Of a stretch of DNA of 64,000 nt, positions 18,960-28,803 are shown piece by piece (the stretch's first letter is position 1; each line of letters opens with the position of its first letter). Source of the DNA: Gammaproteobacteria bacterium (GTDB lineage Bacteria > Pseudomonadota > Gammaproteobacteria > Pseudomonadales > Azotimanducaceae). The notes beneath the pieces are model-generated. The model had not been told where the DNA came from, did no database searches, and worked only from the letters and a program-made list of their open reading frames with translations. The stretch spans positions 341,699-405,698 of the forward strand of contig VXYL01000070.1 of the NCBI GenBank assembly GCA_009846005.1, written 5' to 3'. Position numbers and translations under genes: made by a program.

Positions 18960-20672
18960 GAACAACCGCCGCTACCCCTATCCGTGGGTCTCGGCATACA
19001 GCTAATGGTGCTCATCGTCGCCGGGATCGTGCTGACCCCCGCCATCGTCATTCGCGCTGCCGGGGGCAGCGAGACCTACCTGGCCTGGGCGGTGTTCGCC
19101 GCCGTCGCGATCAGCGGCACAACCACGGTGATGCAGGCCGTTCGTTTCGGACGCATCGGTGCCGGCTATGTGCTGGCAATGGGAACGTCCGGCGCATTCA
19201 TCGCCATTTGCGTTACGGCGTTGGTAGAGGGAGGGCCGGCCCTGCTCGCCACCCTTGTGGTTGTCTCCGCGTTGTTCCAGTTCGCGTTTTCGGCCCGGCT
19301 CTCCCTGTTCCGGCGCGTGCTGACACCGACGGTCGCGGGTACGGTGATCATGCTCATCGCCGTCACCGTCATGCCGATCATCTTCGGGATGCTGACGGAG
19401 GTGCCCGAGGACTCGCCACCGCTCGGCGCGCCGATAAGCGCCGTCGCGACGCTGATAACCGTCTGTGCGATCGCCCTCAAGGCGACCGGCGCACTGCGCC
19501 TTTGGGCGCCGGTCATCGGTGTCGTGGTCGGATCGGCAGTCGCCGCCTACTTCGGCCTCTACGACACGAATCGGGTCGCCGAGGCGTCGTGGATCGGGTT
19601 CCCGACCATCGGGTGGCCTGGTTTCGACCTCGAGTTCAGCGCCGCCTTCTGGTCACTGCTTCCGGCCTTCATCTTCGTCACCCTCGTCGGTGCCATCGAG
19701 ACCATCGGCGACTCGGTGGCAATCCAACGGGTGTCCTGGAAGCGGCCCAAAGCGGTGGACTTCCGCGCGGTGCAGGGCGCAGTGGCCGCGGACGGCATGG
19801 GCAACCTGCTGTCGGGACTCGCCGGCACCGTTCCGAACACGACCTATTCGAGCAGCGTCTCCGTTACGGAACTCACCGGCGTCGGCGCCCGCGTCGTCGG
19901 CCTCGTCCTTGGGCTCGTCATGATTGCGTTCGCGTTCTTCCCCAAGGCGCTGGCCGTGGTCCTGGCCATCCCCGGCCCGGTCGCCGCTGCCTACGTCACC
20001 GTGCTGTTGGCGATGTTGTTCGTGGTCGGCATGAAGATCATCGTCCAGGACGGCGTCGACTACCGCAAGGGGCTGATCGTGGGGGTGTCGTTCTGGCTCG
20101 GCGTCGGCTTCCAGAACGGCGTCATCTTCCCGGAGTTTCTGGCCGACTTCGCAGGTGGTCTGCTTCAGAACGGGATGACCGCAGGCGGCCTCGCGGCGAT
20201 TCTGCTCACCCTGTTCGTGGAGTTGACGGCGCCTCGGCGACGTCGGATCGAGCTGGCGTTCGAACTTTCGGCCCTGCCGAGCATCCGGGAATTCCTTGCC
20301 GGGTGCGCATCCCGCTACGGCTGGAACGAGGCGATGACGCAGCGACTCGATGCTGCCAGCGAAGAGACGTTGCTGACGCTGCTTCCGGACGACGAGGAAC
20401 CGGCCCCGGAACCCCGGCGACTGCAGCTGACCGTACACAAGCAAGACGGCGGGGCGACACTCGAGTTCATCGCGGCACCAGGCGAGGCCAACCTCGAAGA
20501 TCGCATCGCGCTGCTCAACGACCGCCTCGACGAGACCTCGCGCGAACGGGAAGTCTCGCTGCGCTTGTTGCGTCACCTGGCTTCATCGGTGCGTCACCAG
20601 CAGTATCACGACACCGACATCGTGACAGTCGCGGTGGACTTGCCCAAGGCAGAGCCTAGCGTCTCGACGTGA
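18912..20672 (+). CDS. NCS2-type nucleobase (xanthine/uracil) permease with ~130-aa C-terminal cytosolic domain
   Basis: Polytopic; VGAIETIGDSVAIQRV, GMGNLLSGLAGTVPNTTYSSSVSVTELTGV typical of the NCS2 signature region. Confidence 0.85.
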   Translation: MATGNDLPTTVRYEADEQPPLPLSVGLGIQLMVLIVAGIVLTPAIVIRAAGGSETYLAWAVFAAVAISGTTTVMQAVRFGRIGAGYVLAMGTSGAFIAICVTALVEGGPALLATLVVVSALFQFAFSARLSLFRRVLTPTVAGTVIMLIAVTVMPIIFGMLTEVPEDSPPLGAPISAVATLITVCAIALKATGALRLWAPVIGVVVGSAVAAYFGLYDTNRVAEASWIGFPTIGWPGFDLEFSAAFWSLLPAFIFVTLVGAIETIGDSVAIQRVSWKRPKAVDFRAVQGAVAADGMGNLLSGLAGTVPNTTYSSSVSVTELTGVGARVVGLVLGLVMIAFAFFPKALAVVLAIPGPVAAAYVTVLLAMLFVVGMKIIVQDGVDYRKGLIVGVSFWLGVGFQNGVIFPEFLADFAGGLLQNGMTAGGLAAILLTLFVELTAPRRRRIELAFELSALPSIREFLAGCASRYGWNEAMTQRLDAASEETLLTLLPDDEEPAPEPRRLQLTVHKQDGGATLEFIAAPGEANLEDRIALLNDRLDETSREREVSLRLLRHLASSVRHQQYHDTDIVTVAVDLPKAEPSVST

Positions 20673-20753
20673 GTCCAAAAGCCCCTGCACGCGGGTTCTA
20701 ACGCCGGCGGCTTTGTGCCACCATTGCCGACCCTCGATTCACAGATTCGACCC

Positions 20754-21290
20754 ATGGCCCGCTTGCCCGTCCTCCACTATCCGGATCCTCGGCTTCGCAC
20801 CAAGGCGAAGCCCGTGGACGTCGTGGGCGACGACATACGCCAGTTGATCGACGATCTCCTCGAGACGATGTACGAAGCCCCCGGTATTGGTCTCGCGGCC
20901 ACCCAGGTCAACGTTCACAAGCGTGTCCTCGTGGTGGATGTTTCGGAGAACCGCGACGAACCCCGGGCGTTCGTGAACCCGGTCATCGAGTTCGCCGAAG
21001 GCACCCAGGAGCGTGAGGAGGGCTGCTTGTCGGTACCCGGTTTCTTCGAGCCCGTCGAACGTTCCGAGCGCATCCGGGTTGCTGCTCTGGACCGGGAAGG
21101 CAAACCGTTCACGCTGAAAGCCGAGGGGCTGCTCGCGGTGTGCATCCAGCACGAGTGCGACCACTTGGATGGCAAGCTGTTCGTCGACTACCTATCGAGC
21201 CTCAAGCGGCAGCGCATCAAGAAGAAGCTTCAGAAGCGCCCATCCGATTCCGGTCGCCGACCAGCAGTCGCACGCGCCGGCCGGGGCTGA
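20754..21290 (+). CDS. def: Peptide deformylase
   Basis: [35 protein letters not shown]. Confidence 0.96.
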   Translation: MARLPVLHYPDPRLRTKAKPVDVVGDDIRQLIDDLLETMYEAPGIGLAATQVNVHKRVLVVDVSENRDEPRAFVNPVIEFAEGTQEREEGCLSVPGFFEPVERSERIRVAALDREGKPFTLKAEGLLAVCIQHECDHLDGKLFVDYLSSLKRQRIKKKLQKRPSDSGRRPAVARAGRG

Positions 21291-21309
21291 CAGACACTTC
21301 AAGCACAAC

Positions 21310-22254
21310 ATGGCGTGGCGACTGGCGTTCGCGGGCGCGCCGGCGTTCGCGGCAACGATTCTTGCGCGGCTGCTGGACTCGCCGCACAGCGTCGACCTCG
21401 TCTACACGCAACCGCCCCGACCCACGGGCCGCGGCCGAAAGGTCTCCAAAAGTCCGGTCCACCTGTTGGCGGAGACCGCCGGCATCGCGGTGCGAACGCC
21501 GCCCAAGCTTGAGGGCGAAGAAGCCCTCCTCACCGGGTTCGACTGGCTGGTCGTCGCCGCGTACGGGCTCCTGCTTCCCCAGTCCGTACTCGACGCGCCG
21601 AGGCACCATTGCCTGAACGTCCACGCCTCCCTGCTGCCCCGCTGGCGCGGTGCGGCACCGGTGGAACGGGCGATCATGGCCGGCGATACCGAGACCGGCG
21701 TCAGCATCATGCGAATCGAGGCCAAGCTGGACTCGGGCCCCGTATACCGCCAGCGCCGGATCTCTCTCGGCGATGATGCCACGGGCGCAACACTCGCGAC
21801 GGATCTCGCGGCTCATGGCGCGGACACGTTGCTCGAGGTACTCGATGAACTTCCCGACCTCTTACCCCAACCCCAAGACGACGCATTGGCCACCTACGCC
21901 CGTAAACTGACCAGCGCGGATTCGCTAATCGACTGGCGCAAGGACGCAGGCCCAATCGGCCGCCAAGTCAGGGCGTTGTCTGGTCGCGCGGCTGCGTACA
22001 CCACGGCACGGAAGGGCATTCGAATGCGCCTTCTTGCGGCGCAACCGGTGAGCCGGAACGATGATTCGCCGCCCGGAACATTGCGTCGGATCGACAATCG
22101 GTGGCAGATTGCATGTGGAACAGGCGCACTCGCGCCGCTCACCGTACAACTCAATCGCGGCAGGGGCACAGCTATGCCAATGAAAAGCGCCGCTAACGGT
22201 TTTCCGAAGTTGCTGTTCGATGGAGCCCGTTTCGGACAGATAGGCGACGAATGA
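21310..22254 (+). CDS. fmt: Methionyl-tRNA formyltransferase
   Basis: FAGAPAFAATIL, VVAAYGLLLPQSVLDAPRHHCLNVHASLLPRWRGAAPVERAIMAGD. Confidence 0.95.
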   Translation: MAWRLAFAGAPAFAATILARLLDSPHSVDLVYTQPPRPTGRGRKVSKSPVHLLAETAGIAVRTPPKLEGEEALLTGFDWLVVAAYGLLLPQSVLDAPRHHCLNVHASLLPRWRGAAPVERAIMAGDTETGVSIMRIEAKLDSGPVYRQRRISLGDDATGATLATDLAAHGADTLLEVLDELPDLLPQPQDDALATYARKLTSADSLIDWRKDAGPIGRQVRALSGRAAAYTTARKGIRMRLLAAQPVSRNDDSPPGTLRRIDNRWQIACGTGALAPLTVQLNRGRGTAMPMKSAANGFPKLLFDGARFGQIGDE

Positions 22255-24908
22255 GGCACCGTTCGAATCGCGCCGGACGGACGGCCTCGCGTAGGAGTGC
22301 CGCCACCTTTGATCGACCACCTCTCACCAAACGATGGCTCGCGACGACCGCTGTTTGCGCCGTCACGCTCGCATGGGGCGAGACCGACCGATCCGGCATC
22401 ATCGAGGAAGTGGTCGTCACGGCCAAGACCGGCAGCCGCATCGCCCGCCAAGCCGACTCCCCGTCCCCGCTGTCGAGCTACGAAGGCGAGAATCTTCTCG
22501 ACGCCGGACTCAAGGACATCCGCGACCTTGTGGGGGTTCTGTCGATCAACGCCGGGTCGGAGAACAACTCCGACAACCTGACCCAGAACTTCACGGTCGG
22601 TACGGCCAACATCAATCTGCGCGGGCTAGGCGTCGCCTCCACCTTGGTGCTGCTGAACGGTCGTCGTCAAGTTCTGTCCTCCGTGCAAACGGACGACGGA
22701 TCCAGCTTCGTGGACCTCGCCGCACTCGTGCCGATGCTGGCCATCGAGCGGGTCGAAATCTTGAAGGACGGCGCCACGGCCATCTACGGGTCTGAAGCCG
22801 TCGCCGGGGTCGCCAACTTCATCACCCGACAAGGCCTCGAGGGTATCGAAGTCCAGGCCGAGTACCGAAGCCGGGTCAGCGACGGCTCGCAGGACGACCT
22901 CGCGCTGGATGCAGTGATCGGCGGCAACGCGGGCACGGCGGAATTCCTGCTTGCCGGCAGCTATCTCGACCGTTCGAGCCTGGTGCTGATCGAGGTCGAC
23001 TGGCTGCGACCCGCTACCAGCGGTTTCGGCAACCCCGGCAGTTTTAGCGTGCCGTCCCTAGGTCGCACGGTGGCCGACCCCCAATGCGAACGCTACGCGG
23101 GCTTGCTCCAGGAACTCGCGGGCGGCGGCACGATCTGCCGGTTCGACTACGGCCCCCAGATCACGGCGATCCCCAACGAGCAGCGAACCCAGGCCTGGGG
23201 CCGGGTCGACCTGGAAGTGAGCGAGACGGCGAACCTCTGGGCGGAGTTCGGCTACGCCCGGAACGACATCAGCCGGGATGTCTCGCCGAGTTTCCCGGTA
23301 CTCAACACGCCCCTGGTGCCCGCCAACAACCCCGGCAACACATTCGGCGAAGCGGTCTTCTTCCAGGGCCGACCCTACGGCTTCGGCCAGCCGCCGGAGA
23401 TCAACTACTACCAGCACGACACCGCCCGGCTAGCTTTGGGCATTGACGGGCGTTTCTCCGATCGCACGGATTGGAACGTCTCGCTTGTTCACGCGGTGAA
23501 CGACTCGCTCCTGAACCCCCGCGACGTGATCGCCGCGAACTTCCAGGCCGCGCTGCAGGGCTTCGGCGGCAGCACCTGCGATACCAGTCCCACCGCGCCC
23601 GAACCCGCAGTAGCCGGCGCAGGCGGCTGCCTTTTCTTCAATCCGTTCAGTTCGACCTTCGCCGCGACCCCGGGTGACGCGCTGCACAACTCCCCCGAAC
23701 TGCGCGAGTTCATCATCGGCGACTACTTCGGCGACGGCGAGTCGACCCTCACCGCACTGGAAGCGAACCTCACGGGGTTCCTTCCCGGCTACCGGGCGGG
23801 GTTCGCGGTCGGTGTCCAGTACCGCGACCAGTCGCTGACTTTCGCCTACGACACCGTCACACGGCAGGACGGCTTCGCGTTCCTCATCGGCAACGCCAAT
23901 TTCGAGGCCGAGGATGACGTCTTCGCGGCCTACGGCGAGGTCTGGGTGCCCCTGTCAACGCGCCTCGAAGCCACCGGCGCGTTGCGCTACGAGAACTACG
24001 GCGAGGGCGTCGGCGACACCTTGGACCCGAAGGTCACGGTTCTCTACCGCGCGACGGATTCGCTCTCGGTACGCGGCTCGTTCAGCACCTCGTTCCGGGC
24101 ACCGTCCCCGTTCCAGACCCGAGGCGTGCAGACGAACTTCACGAACATCGTCGACCACGACGGCTCCCGGACCTTCGCCGGTAGACGCACCCTGGGCGAT
24201 CCGCAACTGCAGCCGGAGACTTCCCGCGCCTACAACGGGGGTTTGAGTTGGCAGACGGGAAACTGGGCATTGAATGCGGATCTCTGGCGCTACTCGTTCG
24301 AGGACGTGCTGCGGAAAGAGAACGCGCAGGCCATCGTCAACGCGAACCCGTTCGATTCCCGCGTGGAGCGCACGTCCGCCGGTACCATCGCCATCGTCAA
24401 CGTCGCCTTCATCAACGCGGACCGCATCGAAACGACCGGTCTGGACCTGTCCGCCCGGGCCGACTTCGTCACCGCCCGCGGGACTCTTTCGGCGTGGGCC
24501 GAGGCGACCTGGCTCTTTGCCTACGACGTGACCAACGCCGGCGTCGAAATCGACGGGCTCGGCAAGCTCAACCGCGCCAACGTCGGGGCGCCGAATCAGC
24601 GGCTGCGCTTCGCCGGGGGCTTGGGTTGGACGCGTGACCGGCTTCGCCTCAACACCATGGTGCGGCACGTCGGCGCATACGAGGACGATGCCGGGGGCAG
24701 CATCGACGGATTCTCCACCCTCGATGCCAACGCAACGTGGTCGTTGGGAACGTGGCTGGTCCAGGCGTCGGAAACTTCCCTCACCGTGGGAGCGGCAAAC
24801 GCGCTCGATGCGGATCCGCCCCACGTCAACATCGCCGGAAGCTACGATCCACGTTCCGCCGATCCCCGTGGTCGACGCGTGTACGTTAGGGTTCAGGCAA
24901 CGCGCTAG
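22251..24908 (+). CDS. TonB-dependent receptor (1)
   Basis: Plug domain IEEVVVTAKTGSR, INLRGLG, TLVLLNGRR, ERVEILKDGATAIYGSEAVAGVANFITR; C-terminal beta-barrel; true start may be internal. Confidence 0.9.
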   Translation: MRHRSNRAGRTASRRSAATFDRPPLTKRWLATTAVCAVTLAWGETDRSGIIEEVVVTAKTGSRIARQADSPSPLSSYEGENLLDAGLKDIRDLVGVLSINAGSENNSDNLTQNFTVGTANINLRGLGVASTLVLLNGRRQVLSSVQTDDGSSFVDLAALVPMLAIERVEILKDGATAIYGSEAVAGVANFITRQGLEGIEVQAEYRSRVSDGSQDDLALDAVIGGNAGTAEFLLAGSYLDRSSLVLIEVDWLRPATSGFGNPGSFSVPSLGRTVADPQCERYAGLLQELAGGGTICRFDYGPQITAIPNEQRTQAWGRVDLEVSETANLWAEFGYARNDISRDVSPSFPVLNTPLVPANNPGNTFGEAVFFQGRPYGFGQPPEINYYQHDTARLALGIDGRFSDRTDWNVSLVHAVNDSLLNPRDVIAANFQAALQGFGGSTCDTSPTAPEPAVAGAGGCLFFNPFSSTFAATPGDALHNSPELREFIIGDYFGDGESTLTALEANLTGFLPGYRAGFAVGVQYRDQSLTFAYDTVTRQDGFAFLIGNANFEAEDDVFAAYGEVWVPLSTRLEATGALRYENYGEGVGDTLDPKVTVLYRATDSLSVRGSFSTSFRAPSPFQTRGVQTNFTNIVDHDGSRTFAGRRTLGDPQLQPETSRAYNGGLSWQTGNWALNADLWRYSFEDVLRKENAQAIVNANPFDSRVERTSAGTIAIVNVAFINADRIETTGLDLSARADFVTARGTLSAWAEATWLFAYDVTNAGVEIDGLGKLNRANVGAPNQRLRFAGGLGWTRDRLRLNTMVRHVGAYEDDAGGSIDGFSTLDANATWSLGTWLVQASETSLTVGAANALDADPPHVNIAGSYDPRSADPRGRRVYVRVQATR

Positions 24909-25023
24909 CGCGTCTCGCGAGTACGCGAGCCGTCCAAGAGCGATCCCAACCGCTTTGACAAATGCAACCTGTGCGTGAACATCAGGGCTGCTCAAAGGAG
25001 TCTAGAGCCCGGATATCTCGCCA

Positions 25024-27912
25024 GTGGCCGCGATGATCGCCGTGCGGGCTAAAGTCCAGTTGTTCCTCGCATGCCTCGCCGCAACGTTGGGCGCAACGGC
25101 ACCGGCGCTTGCACAGGACACCGACGGAGGAACGACCGCTGGCCCGTCGATCGAGGAGGTCGTGGTGGTGGGTTCGCTGATCCGACGGCGGGAGGTCTAC
25201 GAGGGGCGGGCACCGGTGCAGACGCTTGGCGCGGCGCTGTTCGAGTCGGTGGGCGCCGCCCAAGGTGTCGACATCCTGCCAAGCCTCACCGCCAACACCG
25301 GCTCCTACCTTGCTACGCAGCAGAACTACCTGCAGGGCGTCGCACAGTTCAGCCTGCGCGGCGTGGGACTGTCGTCGACGCTGACGCTCATCAACGGTCG
25401 TCGAGCCGGGTTCGCGCCAGTCTCGAACGACGTGGGACAGAGTTTCTTCGACATCAACACGCTGCCCGTTCTCATGATCGAGCGCGTCGAGATTCTCCGC
25501 GACGGGGCTTCCGCGACGTACGGCTCCCAGGCGGTGGCCGGCGTCGCCAATATCGTCACGCGCAAGCGTTTCACGGGGCTCGAGCTCGCGGGCGGCTACC
25601 GGGACGCGACGAACCGCGCCTACGACCTCGGCTTCGCGTCAGGTTTCGAGACGGCGCGGGGCCACATCGGCCTCTACGGCGCATGGTACGAACAGGACGA
25701 GAACTTCCGCACCGAGTTCGACTGGATGATCCCCCGCGCCATCGACCCGGACGGCGACGGGGACATCGTGGAAGGTTCGTTCGACTCGGGACGCGGCTCG
25801 CCGGGTAGTTTCCGGCGCGCCGTCGTCAAGGCGGACGGAACCTACTCGCCTTACCAGGTCGACGGCCACGACGCCCCCCGCTTTCCGGATGCGGACTGCC
25901 TGGCCGGTGGCGGTTACCCGAGCGGCCCGCTATGCCGCATGGACTTCTCCGACCAGCGCACAATGATCGCCGCCGAGCGGCGGGCCCAGGTGTTCGCCGA
26001 CGCCGAGTTTCATTTTGGCAGCGCTCGGACACTCTTCGGGGAAGTCGGGTACTCGGTCAACGAGGTGACCGACCGGGTGGGCAACATGCTGCTGTTCCGG
26101 GGCAACGTCGAGCGGACCAACGAGTTCTTCGTACCCGCGAACCACCCCTTCAATTTCTGGACCGATCCCGACGGGGACGGACTGCTCACCTACGTCGCGC
26201 CCACCGACTGGAATCCGGCGCTGCACGAGGCGGTACCGCTCGGCTACTTCGGCCGACCGCTCGGCGCCGAGGCGGCGGGAGAGAATTCGGGGGACGAGCT
26301 ACGCCGGTTCGCGAGCCTTCGCGTGATGGTCGGACTCCAAACCGACCTGCCGGGCGGCTGGACCGGCGATGGCTACCTGACCCGGGCCCGGACGAACCTC
26401 GACGTCGGCTCCGAGCGCCACTGGAACGCCGCCGAGTTCGCCCGTGCGGTGGCGGACGGTCGATGGAACCCGTTCGGCACACGGCTGGTGACGCCGGATT
26501 TGGCAACGCCCAAGACGACAGCCGACGACGCGCTCAATCCGGCGCTCGCCGGTCGGCGCGCAGCCAACGACGCGGCGACGCTGGCCGCGTTCGAGAGCGT
26601 CAGAACGGAGAGCGCCCGCAGCGTGCAGGACGTCGCGGAGTTCGTGGCGACCGGCGAGGTCTTCAGTGGGCTCGCCCGGCCGGTGACGCTGGCGACCGGT
26701 GCGCAGTACCGGGAGCTCAAGTATCGCTTCCGACCGGACCCTCTGAACGCCGCCGGGGAGGGTCCGCAGCAGATCCGCGAGTTTCCGAGGGAGGCCGGCC
26801 AGCGGGTGTGGGCCGTGTTCGCGGAGAGCTTGGCGTACCTGGGCGACCGCGCCGAGTTGCAGCTCGCCGCACGCCACGAACGCTACGACCAAGCCGGCGG
26901 CTCGACAGACCCGAAGGTCGCCGGACGGTTCGCCGTCAGCGACCGGCTCTCGATGCGCGCCTCCTGGGGCACCTCTTTCCAGGCGCCGAGCGTGTTCCAG
27001 GCGGCGGGCAACACCAGTTCGCGCACGCTCACCGACCCGTTCCGGTTCGACGGCCAAGGTGTCGGGCGGTGCACGGTGGACGCTTCGGGCGCGATCATCA
27101 ACCGCGGGGACAATTTCGCCGTCGCCACGGTGTTGCGGGGCGGCGGGCTCAGCCCCCAAAGCGCACGTTCGGCCAACGTGGGACTGCTGCTCACGCCCTT
27201 CGACAACTCGGCGCTGAGCGTCGACTACTGGACGCTCGACTACCGAGACGTCATCGCCCAGGGGCAGAGCTTTCAGGCTATCGTGGACGACGACTGCCGC
27301 GACGACGGGCGACCCGACGATGCCCGGATCGAGCGCGACTCCTCGGGACAACTGTCCGTGGTGTCCACCGACTACGAGAACGTCGGGGCGGTTCGAACCG
27401 CGGGCCTCGACCTCAACGCCCGCTACGATCTGGACACGCCGGCCGGCGAGTTCCGCGTCAGCGCAGACGCGACCCTAGTGACGCGTTTCGATGTGAATGC
27501 CGGCGGCGAGGGGTTCGTCGACCGCCTCGGCAGCCGCAATGACACCAACAGCTTCGCGCCCACCCCCGAACTGCGCCTCAACGTCGTTCTGGGATGGCGC
27601 CGGGGAGGGCACGAAGCCGGCCTGGCCGTCCGCTACGTGGACGCGTACAGCAACGACGAGGTCGCGTCGCACCCGGAGATCGCGTCCTGGACCACGCTGG
27701 ACGTGAACTACGCGTATTCCGTCAGCCTGTTCGGCGGCGAGGCGACCTTCTACGTCGGTGCACGCAACCTGACGGACAGGGAACCGCCACCACTGCCGAG
27801 CGGACGCGAGGGCGTCCACCGCCACAACCTGCGGCCCGGCTTCGACGGGTTCGTCCACGACATCAAGGGACGTACGGTTTACGTGCGCTTCCGGTTCCGC
27901 GCACGGGATTGA
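25024..27912 (+). CDS. TonB-dependent receptor (2)
   Basis: Signal peptide; IEEVVVVGSLIRRRE, FSLRGVGLSSTLTLINGRR, IERVEILRDGASATYGSQAVAGVANIVTRK. Confidence 0.9.
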   Translation: MAAMIAVRAKVQLFLACLAATLGATAPALAQDTDGGTTAGPSIEEVVVVGSLIRRREVYEGRAPVQTLGAALFESVGAAQGVDILPSLTANTGSYLATQQNYLQGVAQFSLRGVGLSSTLTLINGRRAGFAPVSNDVGQSFFDINTLPVLMIERVEILRDGASATYGSQAVAGVANIVTRKRFTGLELAGGYRDATNRAYDLGFASGFETARGHIGLYGAWYEQDENFRTEFDWMIPRAIDPDGDGDIVEGSFDSGRGSPGSFRRAVVKADGTYSPYQVDGHDAPRFPDADCLAGGGYPSGPLCRMDFSDQRTMIAAERRAQVFADAEFHFGSARTLFGEVGYSVNEVTDRVGNMLLFRGNVERTNEFFVPANHPFNFWTDPDGDGLLTYVAPTDWNPALHEAVPLGYFGRPLGAEAAGENSGDELRRFASLRVMVGLQTDLPGGWTGDGYLTRARTNLDVGSERHWNAAEFARAVADGRWNPFGTRLVTPDLATPKTTADDALNPALAGRRAANDAATLAAFESVRTESARSVQDVAEFVATGEVFSGLARPVTLATGAQYRELKYRFRPDPLNAAGEGPQQIREFPREAGQRVWAVFAESLAYLGDRAELQLAARHERYDQAGGSTDPKVAGRFAVSDRLSMRASWGTSFQAPSVFQAAGNTSSRTLTDPFRFDGQGVGRCTVDASGAIINRGDNFAVATVLRGGGLSPQSARSANVGLLLTPFDNSALSVDYWTLDYRDVIAQGQSFQAIVDDDCRDDGRPDDARIERDSSGQLSVVSTDYENVGAVRTAGLDLNARYDLDTPAGEFRVSADATLVTRFDVNAGGEGFVDRLGSRNDTNSFAPTPELRLNVVLGWRRGGHEAGLAVRYVDAYSNDEVASHPEIASWTTLDVNYAYSVSLFGGEATFYVGARNLTDREPPPLPSGREGVHRHNLRPGFDGFVHDIKGRTVYVRFRFRARD

Positions 27913-27928
27913 TGCAATCCTCGGAACC

Positions 27929-27961
27929 GTGGGGGACGGGCTTGCCCCGTCCCCGACGCGG
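27929..27961. repeat. REP-like hairpin (GTGG variant): gtgggggacgggcttgccccgtccccgacgcgg
   Basis: Palindromic stem GGGACGGG/CCCGTCCC with CTTGC loop (one-base variant). Confidence 0.65.
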
Positions 27962-28089
27962 TGAGCGGTGGTTCAAATCGGCGAACGGTAGACCGGCATC
28001 CCGGCCCAGAGCACCGGCGCAACCCCGTTGACTCGCCGCACCCATTCGTCGAGTATTACACCGGTAATGCAACCCGAGGGTGCGTCATT

Positions 28090-28350
28090 ATGGACCCAAT
28101 TGAATCCAGGATTACCTCCCAAGGCCAGGTCTCGATTCCTGTTCGTGTTCGACGCAAGCTCGGACTTGCGCCCGGATCGAAGATCGAGTGGTGTGAGCAC
28201 GGCGACGCCGTGGTCGTTAGACGGGCATCGACCTTCACATCCCAAGACATCCACCACGCCGTGTTCTCCGATTCTCCAAGGCATCGAACCGTCGAAGATA
28301 TGGACAACGGAATACGCAAGCACATCCGATCCAGGTATGCGCGCGGTTGA
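28090..28350 (+). CDS. AbrB/MazE-family (SpoVT-like) antitoxin
   Basis: SRITSQGQVSIPVRVRRKLGLAPGSKIEWCEHGDAVVVRR swapped-hairpin AbrB fold signature. Confidence 0.85.
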   Translation: MDPIESRITSQGQVSIPVRVRRKLGLAPGSKIEWCEHGDAVVVRRASTFTSQDIHHAVFSDSPRHRTVEDMDNGIRKHIRSRYARG

Positions 28351-28717
28351 CACGAGCGTATTGGTCAGGCTGATCGCCCGGGACGACGCGAGCCAGGTCG
28401 ACGCCGCAGAGGCGTTCGTCGAGTCCGGTGCATGGGTGTCGCATATCGTGCTGGCGGAAACCGTCTGGGTCTTGGGATCCGTATACGGCTTGGACACGGC
28501 TCGCATCGCCCAGGCCATCGCAATGTTGCTAGAGCATGATCGGTTGGTTTTGCAGGACGGCGATGTCGTCCGCGCCGCCCTCCAAATGTTCCGGGACCAG
28601 TCCAAGGTGGGGTTCGCCGATTGCCTGATCGTGCAAGCCGCTCGCAAGGCCGGCCACCAACCGGTCGCGTCATTCGACCTCGCCATGTCCGGCCTACAGG
28701 GCGCGACGAACCTGTAG
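28337..28717 (+). CDS. PIN-domain (VapC-like) toxin
   Basis: MRAVDTSVLVRLIARDD, AETVWVL, FADCLIVQAARKAGHQPVASFD; overlaps antitoxin by 14 bp. Confidence 0.87.
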   Translation: MRAVDTSVLVRLIARDDASQVDAAEAFVESGAWVSHIVLAETVWVLGSVYGLDTARIAQAIAMLLEHDRLVLQDGDVVRAALQMFRDQSKVGFADCLIVQAARKAGHQPVASFDLAMSGLQGATNL

Positions 28718-28803
28718 TCGTTGCGGTTCGGAGTGCTGGGGCACGTCGAGCGTCAACGTCTTGGAGTTCCACCGTTTTCTCGGAACCACACGCTCAGACC
28801 AGA

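Noticed and set aside
18857-20659. 600-aa ORF overlapping the permease in another frame
   Set aside because: Arg/His-rich low-complexity composition typical of an out-of-frame reading of a GC-rich gene; the permease frame (18912..20672) has clear family motifs.
25932-27542. 536-aa ORF inside TonB receptor 2
   Set aside because: Shadow ORF in a GC-rich gene, no recognisable domain.
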